Assembly (NCBI GenBank): GCA_002682825.1 | Contig: NOKP01000003.1 | Coordinates: 2,232,001-2,296,000, forward strand | Origin: Neonectria sp. B-13 | Taxonomy: Eukaryota; Ascomycota; Sordariomycetes; Hypocreales; Nectriaceae | DNA length: 64,000 nucleotides | Direction of reading: 5' to 3' | Shown here: one piece after another, positions 46,775 to 59,363 of the stretch | Position numbering within the stretch: the first letter of the stretch is position 1 | Layout: every line of letters starts with the position of its first letter | Notes under the pieces: generated by a model | Told to the model about the DNA's origin: nothing | The model's input: only the letters and a program-made list of their open reading frames with translations | Databases searched by the model: none | Translations under genes and position numbers: made by a program

Positions 46775-46820
46775 AGGTGGAGGTGGAAGCTGAAGTGGAG
46801 GTGGAGGTGGAGGTGGAGGA
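46775..46820. repeat. (GGTGGA)n-type repeat
   Basis: Imperfect then perfect GGTGGA units, purine-rich on the plus strand. Confidence 0.8.
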
Positions 46821-47234
46821 ATGCGATTCAAGATTTTGTTGTCTAAAATGACGGTGACAGCGTCAATCGGAGATGGAACGGCGGGCGGTAGCAGGAAGGA
46901 CTCACCGGTGTTTCCTGGGGGTGAAACCGTTGAACACGAGCCACGACACCACTCGAGGACGAAGCAAGCAGTCAGCATTGATGTGAGTCGTGCAGAGTGG
47001 GAGAGCATTGACGCGGGAGACGTCGCATTAAGAAGGCACGTTTGCGGCGACCTGTCGGCATCCACGGGCGAAGTCGACGGTCGTTAGCAGGCGACGGTTA
47101 AGACATTTACTTGACGCCTGCAATAGGACCGTTGCGACACCGGGCTGCAACGGCTGCGACGGCTGCAACACCTCAATCCTGCAACAATGCGACTGCGACG
47201 AGAACCGAAACAGGCCAGGTACAGCTGCATCTCA

Positions 47235-47257
47235 TCTCTGCCTCTGCCTCTGCCTCT
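47235..47257. repeat. (CTCTGC)n repeat
   Basis: Nearly four copies of a six-base unit. Confidence 0.8.
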
Positions 47258-48542
47258 CATCTTCCATGTTGCGCGCGTTGTTGTGTTGCGTCGCGCCGGG
47301 TTGCGTAGCATCTCCTCGAGCGACTCTAGAAACTGACCAACCTCGACAGCCTCAGGGCCTCCTACTGTAACTACACACAAACAGACACCACCCGCACTCC
47401 CGGGCAGGCAAGGTTTGGCTTGCTGGGCAGCTGGATATAGCATCGACGAAATGTTAGCTGTCATATCTCTACTTCGGCAACTCGCAGATGCAGAGATGAC
47501 ACCACTGCCACACTCGGGCCTCAAGCACCAGCTCTGTCTCTGCCGCCACCTCTACCGCCACCCCTCCAGATTCCAGGTTTTGGATTGGGCGGGGCCTCGT
47601 GCTCGAGACAAGGGACTGATATGACTGATCTATGCAGCTAGATGCAGATGAGAAGACGACGAGGTTATCCATCACTCCACGTCCCTCCAATCCTCCCATA
47701 TTCCAACCCTCCAACCCTACATGGCTTGGCCTGTGATAGCCTACCTTGACCTGCTTTGCTACCTGACTTCTTCGTACATACGGACCCTTTTACCCCGGAT
47801 CCCAGAGTTTCAGCAAGTGATACTCTGATGGATCCAGCCGCCCAAAGTCGCCGGTTGGTCGTCCATGGACGGGGATTCAACAATCCAGCCAAGCCACCGG
47901 CAATAACAATTAATAATTCCCCAAATGACATGCTTCCCGGCGCTCCTCAAATGGACAATAGCGTGTCGATATTGGGGAGGTACGTACAAGGACTGGGTCG
48001 CTGGAGCACCTAAACCAGCACTAGGATCGTGACGGAGCGGCTCTTTGAGCCTGGCAACTGGGCTGGCGAGTGAGGGTGGAGGGGCGACCATCCGGCTGGC
48101 CTCACAGTACCTAGTCTGACTGGGTCACGCACGCCGCAAGCCAGTCATCCATCGTTCATCCCAATTCATGGCTGCCGGCGCCGTGACTTGGGAATGGGAC
48201 AGGTGACGCGGACTTTGGATTGGAGCAGCATTCCTCGTCCCCCGGTTTTCCGTCTTCCCTTTGCTGATTCCCGACGGCATCAGCCCATTCTGCGGCGGCA
48301 CGAGCGAGCTCCAGCCTCCAAGACCAGCTCGGCGAGCGGCGGTCGCAGAGGCGAATGGGTTGCCTGGATTGGCGGAATGGGGGAAAGCGGATGGATGAAT
48401 TGGATGAATTGGGTGAACTGGATCATGGATGAATGGGCGGCAATCGTTGGAGGAATGACGACGGATGGCCCGAACAAATGGCGTTGGGGCGGCGACACGG
48501 GGGCACCTCAAACACCACAAGCCAGGTACGTACTGTGGTACT

Positions 48543-48565
48543 GCACAGCACAGCACAGCACAGCA
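48543..48565. repeat. (CACAG)n repeat
   Basis: Over four copies of a five-base unit. Confidence 0.85.
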
Positions 48566-49857
48566 TTGGGTGCCATGCAACTTCGTCCTCTCCAATGGAA
48601 GACGAAAGTCTCCATGTACCGGGAGAGAGAGAGAGAGTTGCACGCATAGCAAGTAAGCTGAAGCCTCGGAGGGGAGTCTGGCTTGGTAGGCTGCAGGGCT
48701 CATCACTGCCCACAAGCGATCTTTGGGCACTTCGCTCGTGGCTCCCATGTCCAGTCGAGGCGGCCTGGCCTGTCAACCAGCATCGAATCCATGTCGACCT
48801 GTCGTCGGTGGCCGACTCTGGCGAGAAGGGGGTGTGTGGGCTTGCACCATGGCGTTTCTCGACAGAGTCGGCAGTGGATGGATGGTCCAGACTGACGACG
48901 ACGATACGGGTGACAGGCTCCAGCGGCCTGCAGACGCACTCATGCAATCCCGGCAGGCGGTGAGGGAGCAATTATTACACTGTGGCCGGCTGGACGGGGT
49001 GAGCTCACGTCTCGTGTCGTCTCGACGGGAAGGTTAACGGCTTTGATCAGTGATGTACGGTGTACCAAGCATTCGTACCAAGGGGCTCCATCCGTCAACA
49101 ATGGTGAGGCCCCTGTCTTCCAGGCATGTGCATTGCAACCTACTGGGGCCCATGTCATGTCCGTGCAAATGCCCATGCCCGTCCCTTGCCTCCTAGGCCA
49201 AACCTCCGTGGCGGCGATGGACAGCGACAGAGCCGGCCAGCAGAGCCGTCATGCCAGGGCCTCCTTTTGCTGCACCAGAGGAAGATCCTCACCCAAAATG
49301 CCCAACGCCATTGGTATAATAACCGAGACTGGCGACCGATGGGCCCTGGGTGAGCCAAGACCGACCACTCCCAACACAGAGTCACCCCGTGGCTGGAGCC
49401 TGAGGCCTGGGGGCGAGGATACCTCGAGAGAAGCTACATAGTACAGAAAGAAACCCAACGCCAGGCGGAGATGGCGATGGCGGTGGGTCGAGGACGAGCC
49501 GAATGCAGTGGAGGCGTTGATGAGGTCAGGCCGCTTGGGGATGCTGGACGCTGGGCCCTTGGTGGAGAGGAAAGAAAGATGGATGGAATCGAGAAGAGCT
49601 GATGAGCCATGGATCACCCCAGTAAACAAGCATCGCTGGACGTCTGTCCGCAATGTCCCATCCAACCCTAGGCCATTCTATTAAAAAACAAAACGGGCAT
49701 ATCGCCAGCCAGCCGAAGGATACTGTGCTGGACGAAGCTTGTACACACTAGACGGCTTAATACTATATGCCTTCCCTAACATCTACGCCTCTAGATGTAA
49801 TTGCTGCCGACATGATCAACGACAGCATCGCCGATGCCCTACACCTCAACATATTGA

Positions 49858-49908
49858 CACATACACGCACACACACACTCTCACACACTCTCACACACAC
49901 ACACACAG
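49858..49908. repeat. (CA)n microsatellite, imperfect
   Basis: CA dinucleotides broken by GC and TCT interruptions over about 50 bp. Confidence 0.9.
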
Positions 49909-51734
49909 GCGCACGCATGCACTTGACGCACACGGGCAGGTACCTCCGTACCTTGTCTCGCATTCAGAGTCGCCCGTTGGTCGGCGCCTTCGCTCGTTCC
50001 GCGCCCTTGGTGGCTCGCCGTGCAGCACATCGCGCATCGCGCATCGCAGTGCCGTGCCGTAGCTAACGGCCTCAACCACGAACGCCCATTCGCCAATTCC
50101 GCTCTGTAAGTTTTCTCTTTTCTCGCGCTGGGGACCTGCAGCAGCGCACAGTAGGCGGAGGCAAGGTGAGGTAAAGTACGAACAGAGTACATGAATGAGT
50201 GGATGTCATGACATGGCTCGCTGCTGCTGCGTGTCGCTACCCGTCGGTCAACAGCCCCCTCCGCCCCCTCCAGTTCGGCTTCTTGCAAGTGCTCGTTCCG
50301 GCGGGGTGGGAGTCGAAATTGTCCAGGAAACCGCCGTGTCCGCCAAGCTGTAGTTGTGTAGGTCGTGCGCCCGCCCGCGGCTGGCCGAATCCCATGTTAA
50401 CGGCCGGTGGCTCGGAGGTGGTGTCCTACTACCGTCTGTAGCGGGAGGGTAGTCTAGTTAGACCTCCTGACTCGGCGCCATCTGACTGACTCGGATGACG
50501 AAAGACGACAACGCGGTGTGGGAACTAAGGGGAGCGAGGTTGACATTTGCGGGACACAGATGCAGACACAGACCAGACCAGACAACTTCGATTCCAACCT
50601 TACTCGTTTGGTTAGTGAAGGCTGGCCGTGTGCAACCACCACGCCGACGACGACCGCCATTACCAAGACCCATTGGGACGAGGGACGTCCTGTCACTTAC
50701 ATCATCGCTCTCCATCGCTAGTACCTCCACAACCATAGCCAATGCGACACCGTTGGGCACCACTTCTATTTCCATCACCGGCCCTCGTAACAGTAAAGAA
50801 ACATCAACAAGAAATGGACGTACAATTACCGGCCTCAACGTAAATAAGAAGAAGAAGAAAAAACACGCCCTCCCCCTCCCACCCGCGTCTGGATATTCCG
50901 TGAAGCCCAACCCTACGCATCCTCAACCTCAAATCTTAGCCCAGCGGCTAAGTCCCCCCTATCCGGGACTGATCGAGTGCTTGCAACGACTTAACGCCCT
51001 CCCGCCGCCGCCGTCCGAACGATACGGCGACGGACCGGAAGCCGACGTTGACCCTGGGACGTGGTACGGGCGGGCTACGGAAAACGGAGTATTGTCGTGG
51101 CTACGAATACATACAAGCCGGCGGGACGGTTGCTTTACCTAAAGGCTACGTGCGGCAACCTTGCTGCTGTACCAACCACCAAGTCACGACGCAGGGAATA
51201 CTCCGGAGGGTACCCTGACTTGATCAATCTTGATCCAACCGATCAGACCTTGGACCACCACCTCCCCTTCTTTTCTGGCCCGAACCTGCGCTTTAGCCTT
51301 GCCTTACCGTCTGGGGGAAACCTGACTGGCCGTCGACCCTACCGGACCTCACCTGAAGCGGACCATACTTAGCTGGGACAATCCCCCTAAAAATACCACC
51401 TACTTTCCCAGGTTCCCTCCAGCACATAATTGCCCAGCCGGGATCATTTACTCCCTCAAAAAGCGTCCGTCTTTTTCCTCCCTCTTTCTCTCTATCTTTT
51501 GTTCATTCGCTTTTTTCTTTCTTTTCGCGCTAGGAAATAACCAGTCACTCGCGGTCTTGTCGATTTCCCTCTTCGTTGCCTCGACTCCTCACTCGTTTTC
51601 GGACCCGTCCAATACCAAAGACGGCGAGCGTCGTCCGCTCCAACTCCTCCGTGTCCGGTCCGTGCCACGAGAAACGTCAACCAGGACTGCCAGGCATTTA
51701 TTCGCGTGGCTCCCTCGCCCCCCAAAGAACCGAG

Positions 51735-51763
51735 GACCCAGCAAGACCCAGCAAGACCCAGCA
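51735..51763. repeat. 10-bp tandem repeat
   Basis: Almost three copies of GACCCAGCAA. Confidence 0.85.
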
Positions 51764-51910
51764 GGCGGACCCAAGAAGCGCCCCAGCGGAGCCAAAGCGA
51801 CCCAGAAGGCCTAGAAGGACCCTCTCCACCCCAGCTACGCCCCACTGGCGACAGCCACCAGGGCGTGCGACAGACAAACCGGGACAAGAGTGTGTGCAGG
51901 CGGCGTGCGC

Positions 51911-51958
51911 TGTGCAGCGTGCAGCGTGCAGAGTGCAGCGTGCAGGTGTGTGTGTGTG
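51911..51958. repeat. 7-bp tandem repeat with GT run
   Basis: Five copies of a (C/A)GTGCAG-type unit followed by a (GT)n run ending at 51958. Confidence 0.8.
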
Positions 51959-52410
51959 CCCACCCAGGAGAAGACCGGGAGGCTCAGAGGGCCTAGACGA
52001 GGCATTGCTGGGACGAACAGGGGACTCCAAGAGACACCATTGAAAACTCCCCGGACCAGAGACTTGCTGCGACAACCTATTACCGTACGCACTCCGTTCT
52101 GAAGACACAGGCCCAGGGACCCCTTGGCCCTCTTGTGTTCTTGTGTGGTTTCCCATTCTCTCTCTTTTTTCCCATTCTATTTCCCATTCCATTTTCCTTT
52201 CCATCTTCCTCTCCATCTTCCTCTCTCGATTGCGCCTGTCGATCGGCTCTCTCCTCGACCTTCCCCTCTCCTCCCAACAGGTCAAATCTCCCGACCTCGG
52301 TATCCTAGTTTCCCTCGACTCGAGATTTGGAGCTTCTCTTGGTGGCTACCCTTGACTACATTACCACTACTACCTAACCCTTGGCTGGCCCCCTCGCTCC
52401 TCCTGCCCCT

Positions 52411-52510
52411 NNNNNNNNNNNNNNNNNNNNNNNNNNNNNNNNNNNNNNNNNNNNNNNNNNNNNNNNNNNNNNNNNNNNNNNNNNNNNNNNNNNNNNNNNN
52501 NNNNNNNNNN
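52411..52510. other. Assembly gap, 100 N
   Basis: Exactly 100 undetermined bases. The round number suggests a gap of unknown size inserted at scaffolding. It lies 460 bp upstream of the ABC transporter start codon, so promoter or leader sequence may be missing. Confidence 0.99.
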
Positions 52511-52970
52511 CTGACCCAAGTCAGCTGCCCCACCAAAGGTCGCTCTTGCCCACCAGGCCACCACCTGCCTGTACTTGTGCTTGTACCTGCCCACTTGCCC
52601 GCTCCACACCCTCCGCCACTACGTACCACTCACCCGCCACGGAAGGCACCTGCTGAGCCAACCTAAGCAGGGACTTAGACTTAGACCAGACTCGACTTCG
52701 AGCCTCCAGACTTGACTTCAACCTTCACAACATCTCGTGCCTCTCAGCTACCCGCCACTCGCTCGTTTCCCCCCCCAACCCTCCCCTCCTCTCCCTCGCC
52801 AATTGCCACGGGCAGGGCAATGCTTCGTCCGTGGTGAATGCCATCCGCCGCCTCTCTCTCTTCGCTCTTTCCCACGACTCGTTTTCCGCTTGTACGTCCG
52901 CCTCTTCCCTGAGCCCTCGCATGGACAGCCGCTCCTTGCCCCGACCTCGCTCACCCGCCTTTAGCCCGCC

Positions 52971-55900
52971 ATGGCCGCTCCCGATGACACGCTGACCGCC
53001 CTGCGCGGCCCCGATCGCGACGACCTCTCCTTTGCCGACATCCTCCTCCGCAATACACAGTACCTCTACGCCCTCGTCCTCCTCTTCGCCTTCATCACCT
53101 GCGCCGCCTGGTACAGCGTCGTCAATGCGAAGAAGGAGGAAGATCTCGTTCAACCAACCGTCAAGGGCCCCGGTGGCAAGCCATTGCCCCTCACCAAGAA
53201 GAAGCACGCCCGCGCTGATGGCTCCCGTAAGATCGGGCCCGGCTTCGGCCGCACAGCAAAGAACGTCTTTCGTTACCTCGCCGCCGTGGTCTTTTTGAGC
53301 TATGTCGTCAGCGCTTCTGCCATGTTTAACCATGCCTTTTGGCACGAGGACCCGTACCGCTGGTCAAAAGACGGAGAACTGCCGTGGGCAGGCGAATGGA
53401 GTGTGGTATGTGAAACCCCGGCGCGCTGAATGCTGCCAGACACTCAATGCAACTCAAACTGACCCGCTTTGCCTAGGTCCATGTTACTGGAGCTCTGTTC
53501 TTCTATCTTTACATACTCATCTCCTTATTCGACTGGCGCAAGGGCCCCAATGTGGTCCACCTCTTTGTTTGGGTCCTTGGCTTCATCGGGGAGCTAATAA
53601 TCGCGTCAACCACTTTTGTCGCCGCTGCCGATTGCCACTTCTTTCGTTCCGTTCGAAATAACGATCAGAAAAAGGACGGAAGCTGTATCGACTACTGGAC
53701 CAAAATTGACTTGGTCCTCTATCTCGTGCGGCTGCTGCACCTCCTCGCCCTCATTGGTGTCTTTACTACCGCGTGGATCCTGAAGGTGCGCCAGTCCGAC
53801 GACAAGCTCGAAGAGGCTTGTGTGGGCGAGTCCACCCCGCTGCTTAATGGGAATGGGCATCGCCGGTCGTACGACACCCAGAATGGCCAGACACCCAATG
53901 GCCGAGAGGCTAATGGTCAGGCCAATGGGCGCCGATCCCGCGGCCGAACAATCTCCAACGCCAACACCAAATCCGTAGGCCCCCGAAAGGATGAACCAGC
54001 AGCCTTCTACCGCCCCGAGAAGCTCCCCCACAAGACCTGGTGGGAATATTTTCGCGGATACTCGCTATTCTTCCCATACCTGTGGCCCAAGGACTCCACG
54101 ATCCTTCAGCTCCAGGTCCTCATCTGCTTTGTGCTGGTTATTCTGCAGCGCTTGGTGAACATGGCGGTGCCGTGGCAGATTGGCCGGGTCGTCACGAGCC
54201 TGGAGAAAGTGGTACGGAGTGTCGCTGCTGGCGAGCCGCTTACCATGGACACCTTTCCTCTCAAAGATTTTGGTTTGATGGGCGTCCTTTGGGTTCTGCA
54301 AGGCCAATCCGGACTTCTGGGCTCGCTGAGGTCGCTTCTCTGGATTCCAGTCTCCCAATACTCTTACCGAGGACTCACCACAGCAGCCTTTAACCACGTC
54401 CATTCTTTGAGTCTCGATTTCCATCTCTCGAAGCGCACCGGCGAGGTTCTTTCTGCACTCAACAAGGGATCAGCAATCAACCAATTTCTGGAACAGGTGA
54501 CTTTCCAGGTTTTCCCGATGCTCTTTGACCTTATCATCGCCATCGCGGTCTTTTACTATCGATGGGGAGCACTCTACGCCGAGATCAATCTTGTGGATAC
54601 ATGCTGGTATCTCTACATGACCATTAAGATGGCCTCGACCCGAGCAGATCAGCGTCGTGAAATGACGAATGCCGACCGTGAAGAGGAAGCAGTCAAGAAT
54701 GACTCAATTTCGAGTTACGAGACTGTCAAATACTTCAATGCCGAGGAGTTTGAATCCAACCGCTACCAGGACAAAGTTAATGACTTCCAGAGAGCTGAAG
54801 CGCAGGTCCAAATGGGCATGATGATGATGAATATCTGCCAAACTCTGGTCTTCAATCTAGGCAGAATCATCGCAGCCTTGGTTTGCGGCTGGCAAGTTGC
54901 CGTCGGAAAGCGAACTACCGGTGATTGGTTCACTATCGTTTCATATCTCACGCAACTTCAGGGACCCCTCAACTTCTTTGGCACCTTTTACCGCACTGTA
55001 CAACAGGCTATGATCTCGGGCGAGAGATTGCTGGAGCTCTTCAAGATTCAACCTACGGTCGTCGACACACCTCATGCTGTTCCCCTCGAGAGCTTTAAGG
55101 GCCATATCCGATGGAACAACGTCAGCTTCTCGTACGACCGACGAAGACCGGCACTCCGAAACATCAGCTTCGAATGCCTTCCTGGCACGACTACTGCCTT
55201 TGTGGGTGAGTCAGGCGGTGGCAAATCGACCCTCTTCCGTCACATGTTCCGCTACTATGACTGCGACGAGGGCAGCATCGAGCTTGACGGCCAGGATGTC
55301 AAGGACCTCACAATCAACTCTGTGAGACGCCACATTGGTGTAGTCCCCCAGGACACGACCCTCTTTAACGAGACCCTGATGTACAACCTCAAGTATGCCA
55401 ACCCTTCCGCCACAAACGAAGAGGTCTATGACGCTTGCCGCGCCGCCAGCATTCATGATCGTATCATGTCGTTCCCCGACCAGTATGACACACAGGTCGG
55501 CGAGCGGGGTCTCCGGCTTAGTGGTGGCGAGAAGCAGCGGGTTGCCATTGCACGCACAATTATCAAGGACCCCAAGATTATCATGCTAGACGAGGCCACG
55601 TCAGCGCTGGACTCTCATACCGAGCAGGAGATCCAGGACAATGTGTGGAACATCGGCCAAGGCCGCACATTACTCATCATCGCGTAAGTTCCATTCCTTC
55701 TTACCGCCTCTGAATTGTTACTGACCTGTTCCTAAAATAGTCATCGATTGTCCACCATTACCCACGCTGACCAAATCATTGTCCTTAATGCGGGCGCGAT
55801 TATTGAGCGAGGGACCCATGAGGAGCTTCTTGCATCCGGTGGCCGATACGCTTCGATGTGGGAGAAGCAGATCAGAGCGGAGCGAGCTCTGGATGCGGCA

Positions 55901-56137
55901 CGCGAAGCCCACCTGAAGGCTGCAAGGGCTCTACGGAGAGCTAACATGGGTATCAAGAAGAAGTCGGATGCGCCAATGGACGGCTATAACAGTCTAGCGT
56001 CATCTGGAACTCTGTCTGGAAACGCCACGAGTCACGGATGCAAAGGAAAAGGGGAGGAGTCTACGTCGTCCTCATCCTCCGCGTCTTCGGACGTCGAATC
56101 AAGCCATACCGAAGAGCGTTCGCGAGAGCGACAGTAA
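52971..56137 (+). CDS. HMT1: Hmt1-type half-size ABC transporter
   Basis: ABC-B family half transporter. The best-known relative, S. pombe Hmt1, sits in the vacuolar membrane and supports cadmium and phytochelatin/glutathione tolerance. Exons 52971-53405, 53477-55683 and 55741-56137 give 1,012 residues. Beyond the canonical core there is an N-terminal extension with about five hydrophobic helices (about 27-47, 103-123, 147-167, 172-195, 215-240), then a Gly/Asn-rich linker (about 265-320). The six-helix transmembrane domain follows (about 360-650). The nucleotide-binding domain has Walker [10 protein letters not shown] near 722, a Q-loop [10 protein letters not shown], signature LSGGEKQ near 826, Walker B IIMLDEAT near 848 and the H-loop His in AHRLST, split by the second intron. 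A charged and Ser-rich tail ends the chain. The extra N-terminal domain separates it from mitochondrial Atm1. Substrate is inferred only. Confidence 0.92.
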
Positions 56138-56980
56138 GGCGACAGACTTTGACCCCGGACATGCGCGATCGGCGGCGCCGGCGATCGGCGACGTGTCGCA
56201 CATGAATGTGCACACCACGCGTACTTAACACTGCCCCATGAGTGGGCCAGCATTACCATTTGTTTTTTCCCGTCCCGCTTTATCGGGGCATCTCATCCAA
56301 GTGAACCTCACGCGAGGTTCCTTGGCCGTTTCCTGGCTTCGTTCGACATGTTATGCGGTTTATGAAAAGACACGATCCACGTCTACGAAGTTTCAACAAG
56401 GTTTCGGCATTAAGACAGCATGGAATTGGCGTTGTGGAGTTTTCTTTTTTCTGTCTCGTGGTTAATGAGATGGGGCTATTGCCCATAACTAATACATTCG
56501 CTCTCCAATTTGTTACTGGTGGTTGAACTGGACCCCTATACCGACACGTACTTGGACTGGGTAGTCTTCGACGTCTCGTTTTGCGAAGCGGTGTTGGTTG
56601 GCAATTGGGCCATGATCGGAGGATAATGATGGAGGGTTGGGGTTTCTAAGCCCGAATGGTGCACGAGACATGGGACACAAGCGTTCCCAAGGGAGTCCTA
56701 GTCCCTGGCAGTCTCTTAGGACGAGTCATAATGTGTGTTGTGTGGTAACATATTCTTCTTGGACGGAGGAAGGCCGGCTTGTGGAGCCCAGGGCACTTAC
56801 AAGAGAATCACTGAAGGAGTAATGAAGCTGAGCATATTTCCAATTTTTTCTTTCATTTGCGTTCAAACGGTGGAGGAGGCGGAGTAATCCTCCGGCCTGG
56901 GGAAGCGGTCATGGGTACGGAAACGGCGGAGTTGGCGGATACCAAACATGATTTGCTTCGGTTTCATCTCGGTTGCGCTG

Positions 56981-57020
56981 GATGTGGCGATGTGGCGATG
57001 TGGCGATGTGGCGATGTGGC
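56981..57020. repeat. (GATGTGGC)5 tandem repeat
   Basis: Five perfect copies of an eight-base unit. Confidence 0.95.
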
Positions 57021-57495
57021 TATTTGGCGGTTCGGCAGGTTGCCGACTCTCGGGGACCGGCAGACTCGGGGACCGAACGGCGAACGGGACGGAGGTGGGG
57101 ACGGAAACGGTAACGGGAAAGGGACGGGAACGGGACGGGAAAGGGACTGGGCTATTTTATTTATAGCTACGGGAAGGGGAAGACCAAAGATCAAGACCAA
57201 GACCAAGAGTGAGACGGGAGAAGATCGACGGGGATGTCGGGCTCCTCTCCAAGATGAGGCTATTAGGTCTCTATAGATAAGACGGACCGCTCATGCGGAG
57301 GCGCCATTGATTGATTGATGTCGAACCGGTTCCCTTCCCTCTTGGCGGGGTTTGACGAGGAGAGGAGACAAGAGGAGAGATACGAGGGACAAGCCCGATA
57401 ACAGAGCTCTTGCTTCTATCTCGTTGCTGTCGTGACTATCCGTACCCTGGTCAAGGACAAAGCGAGAGAGAGGGAGAGGTCCCACTACATAACTT

Positions 57496-57516
57496 ACATA
57501 CATACATACATACACA
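57496..57516. repeat. (CATA)n microsatellite
   Basis: About five copies of CATA. Confidence 0.85.
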
Positions 57517-57980
57517 CGAGACTGCACACAAATGAAACCGCCTACAAGAGCATATTTTTTGATAGCATAACTAACAGAGCAAGCAAGCGATGTTGTTCTT
57601 TTCTGCGAAGTGAAGTGATCCCTGCCAATTGCCTAATCTGGATGCTACAAGACGTGGTCAACGACTAACTAGTTTGGCTCAGGGCAGTTACGGACTAGGA
57701 AACCCAGGAGAATGCTTCCATCAGCGTTGACTGAGTCAGGCTGTCAGGCATCCGGGTTCGGTAACTACGATTACCACATGCGTGTCGAGCCCCTGAGCAT
57801 GGCTGCATGGGCGTTCCGGGGTGCTCCGAGGCGCGTTATACTGTCCTTTGTTGGCGTCGTCGTCCCCCCCGAGCTGCAACGCAAACGCAAACGCCCTTGC
57901 TTCGCTGCTTCGCACTCCACCCACACAGTCCCAGACCCGCCATCCCGGATCCCGGGTTTTGCGCCTCACCGGAGGCCTAC

Positions 57981-58007
57981 GGCGGCGGCGGCGGCGGCGG
58001 CGGCGGG
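57981..58007. repeat. (GGC)n microsatellite
   Basis: About nine copies of GGC. Confidence 0.9.
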
Positions 58008-58047
58008 CACGCCCAAAAAAGAAAACATCCCGGAGATGTCACTCAAC

Positions 58048-58070
58048 AACACACACACACACACACACAC
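58048..58070. repeat. (AC)n microsatellite
   Basis: Eleven AC dinucleotides in a row. Confidence 0.9.
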
Positions 58071-58322
58071 GCCCCTCCCCTCTTTTTCCGCGACGCCGAT
58101 GGTGCATCCGAGAGTGGAAACCCAACGGGTGTCGTCGTCCGTCTTTTTTTAGGCCCTCCCTCCCTTCTGTTCTCCAGTGTTTCGCTGTTCCTTGTGGATA
58201 GTTGGGAGGGGGGGGGCGGGCGTCTTTCATGAGGCGTCATGTTTCTTTGCTCGTATCGGCTTACGCGTAGGGGCGAACCCAGATCACGATGGCATATAGT
58301 TCGGCGCAAGCAAGCAGGCAGG

Positions 58323-58342
58323 CACGCACGCACGCACGCACG
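58323..58342. repeat. (CACG)5 microsatellite
   Basis: Five perfect copies of CACG. Confidence 0.9.
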
Positions 58343-58644
58343 TTATGGATGGATGGAGGGGGGCGTGTGCCATCGTGTGTCGTTTTTCGTGCAACTCTGC
58401 GGATGCGGCGGTTGGCGCTACCTACCGCCACGGTGGCTTTTGCGGCGTAGAGCGCAACTTCACAATGCCATTCATTATTGAAGATTGGCATTTCCAAAGT
58501 ACGGGTAATCGGGGGCTTTTACCATACCCCTGCTCCTCCATCGCCCGTTACTTTCCATGTGGAGAGAGGTAGCACCCTCGAACATGACAGGTGTGGTTGG
58601 TTCGTGAGGCAAGGTCAAAGGTAGGCGACAGCGATTGTGACGGG

Positions 58645-58682
58645 GTGTGTGTGCGTGTGTGTGCGTGTGTGTGTGTGTGTGT
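58645..58682. repeat. (GT)n microsatellite, imperfect
   Basis: About 38 bp of GT with two GC interruptions. Confidence 0.9.
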
Positions 58683-59240
58683 GGGGACTCAGGACGTCAT
58701 GTGAAATGTAGTAGTATTAAATTGTTCGTACATAGATAGATCAATGTGTGATAGTACATGAACGTATTCGATAGCGTTGAAGTACATGGCCGGAGGTAGA
58801 AAAAGCACTGCGACCGTCCGCTGTCCTGGCGTGGGCATGTCCTGCTCGTGTCTTGCTCTTGTATAAGTCGGGTGATTCCGACATAGACAACTCCCCGTCT
58901 CATGGCTGATACGATTCAACGTTGAACAGTCAGTGCCTTGTCATCTTCCCTCCTCTTACATCACCAAATCTCTCTAACCAAGACACACAGCAAACACGTC
59001 CACCACGTCTGCCGCACAGCAACACGCTTATTAGTGCAGTATTGCGGTACCCCCGGAGCTCCCGCATGCCGGTATTGAAAAAGCGAGTGTGAAGAACCAA
59101 CCCCTCCGTTTTGTTTTTGATAAACACCGTTCCCCCAGATGCTGACAGCCAAGAATGCGATCGCGTCCGATTCCGTTCCCCTGATTGTCGTCATTATTAT
59201 GATAATCCCATTAAGTCGTCCCAATGGCTGCATCAATTCC

Positions 59241-59270
59241 TTCTTTATCCCCTCCTTCTTTATCCCCTCC
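59241..59270. repeat. 15-bp direct repeat, two copies
   Basis: TTCTTTATCCCCTCC occurs twice in direct tandem, about 95 bp beyond the stop codon of the ceramide synthase gene (its 3' flank on the minus strand). Confidence 0.9.
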
Positions 59271-59363
59271 TGAATTCTTTCAATCTTGGGATACTCGTCT
59301 GCGATGCCTTTCAGCCTTCCAGTCTTCCTCTTCCACCCCAGCTCCTTTGGCAGACTTCATCCT

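Larger units (their letters stand above)
46391..52410. other. Gene-poor region rich in simple repeats
   Basis: About 6 kb without a gene I can support. It holds a 13-base G run, GGTGGA, CTCTGC, CACAG and CA repeats, and short minisatellites near 51740 and 51920. ORFs reach 215 codons (plus, 50495-51142), but they are basic, Pro/Ser/Thr-rich and overlap open frames on the other strand. The stretch from about 51370 on is C/T-rich and probably belongs to the upstream region of the ABC transporter gene. Confidence 0.5.
56138..59363. other. Intergenic between convergent genes, microsatellite-rich
   Basis: About 3.2 kb between the 3' ends of the ABC transporter and ceramide synthase genes. No gene seen. 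It has the highest density of simple repeats in the window, listed separately, and a G/A-rich stretch at 57080-57150 with many GGGA runs. Confidence 0.55.

Noticed and set aside
50495..51142. Plus-strand ORF of 215 codons
   Set aside because: Basic, Pro/Thr-rich chain with a Lys run from an A/G repeat; overlaps minus-strand open frames; no splice partner seen.
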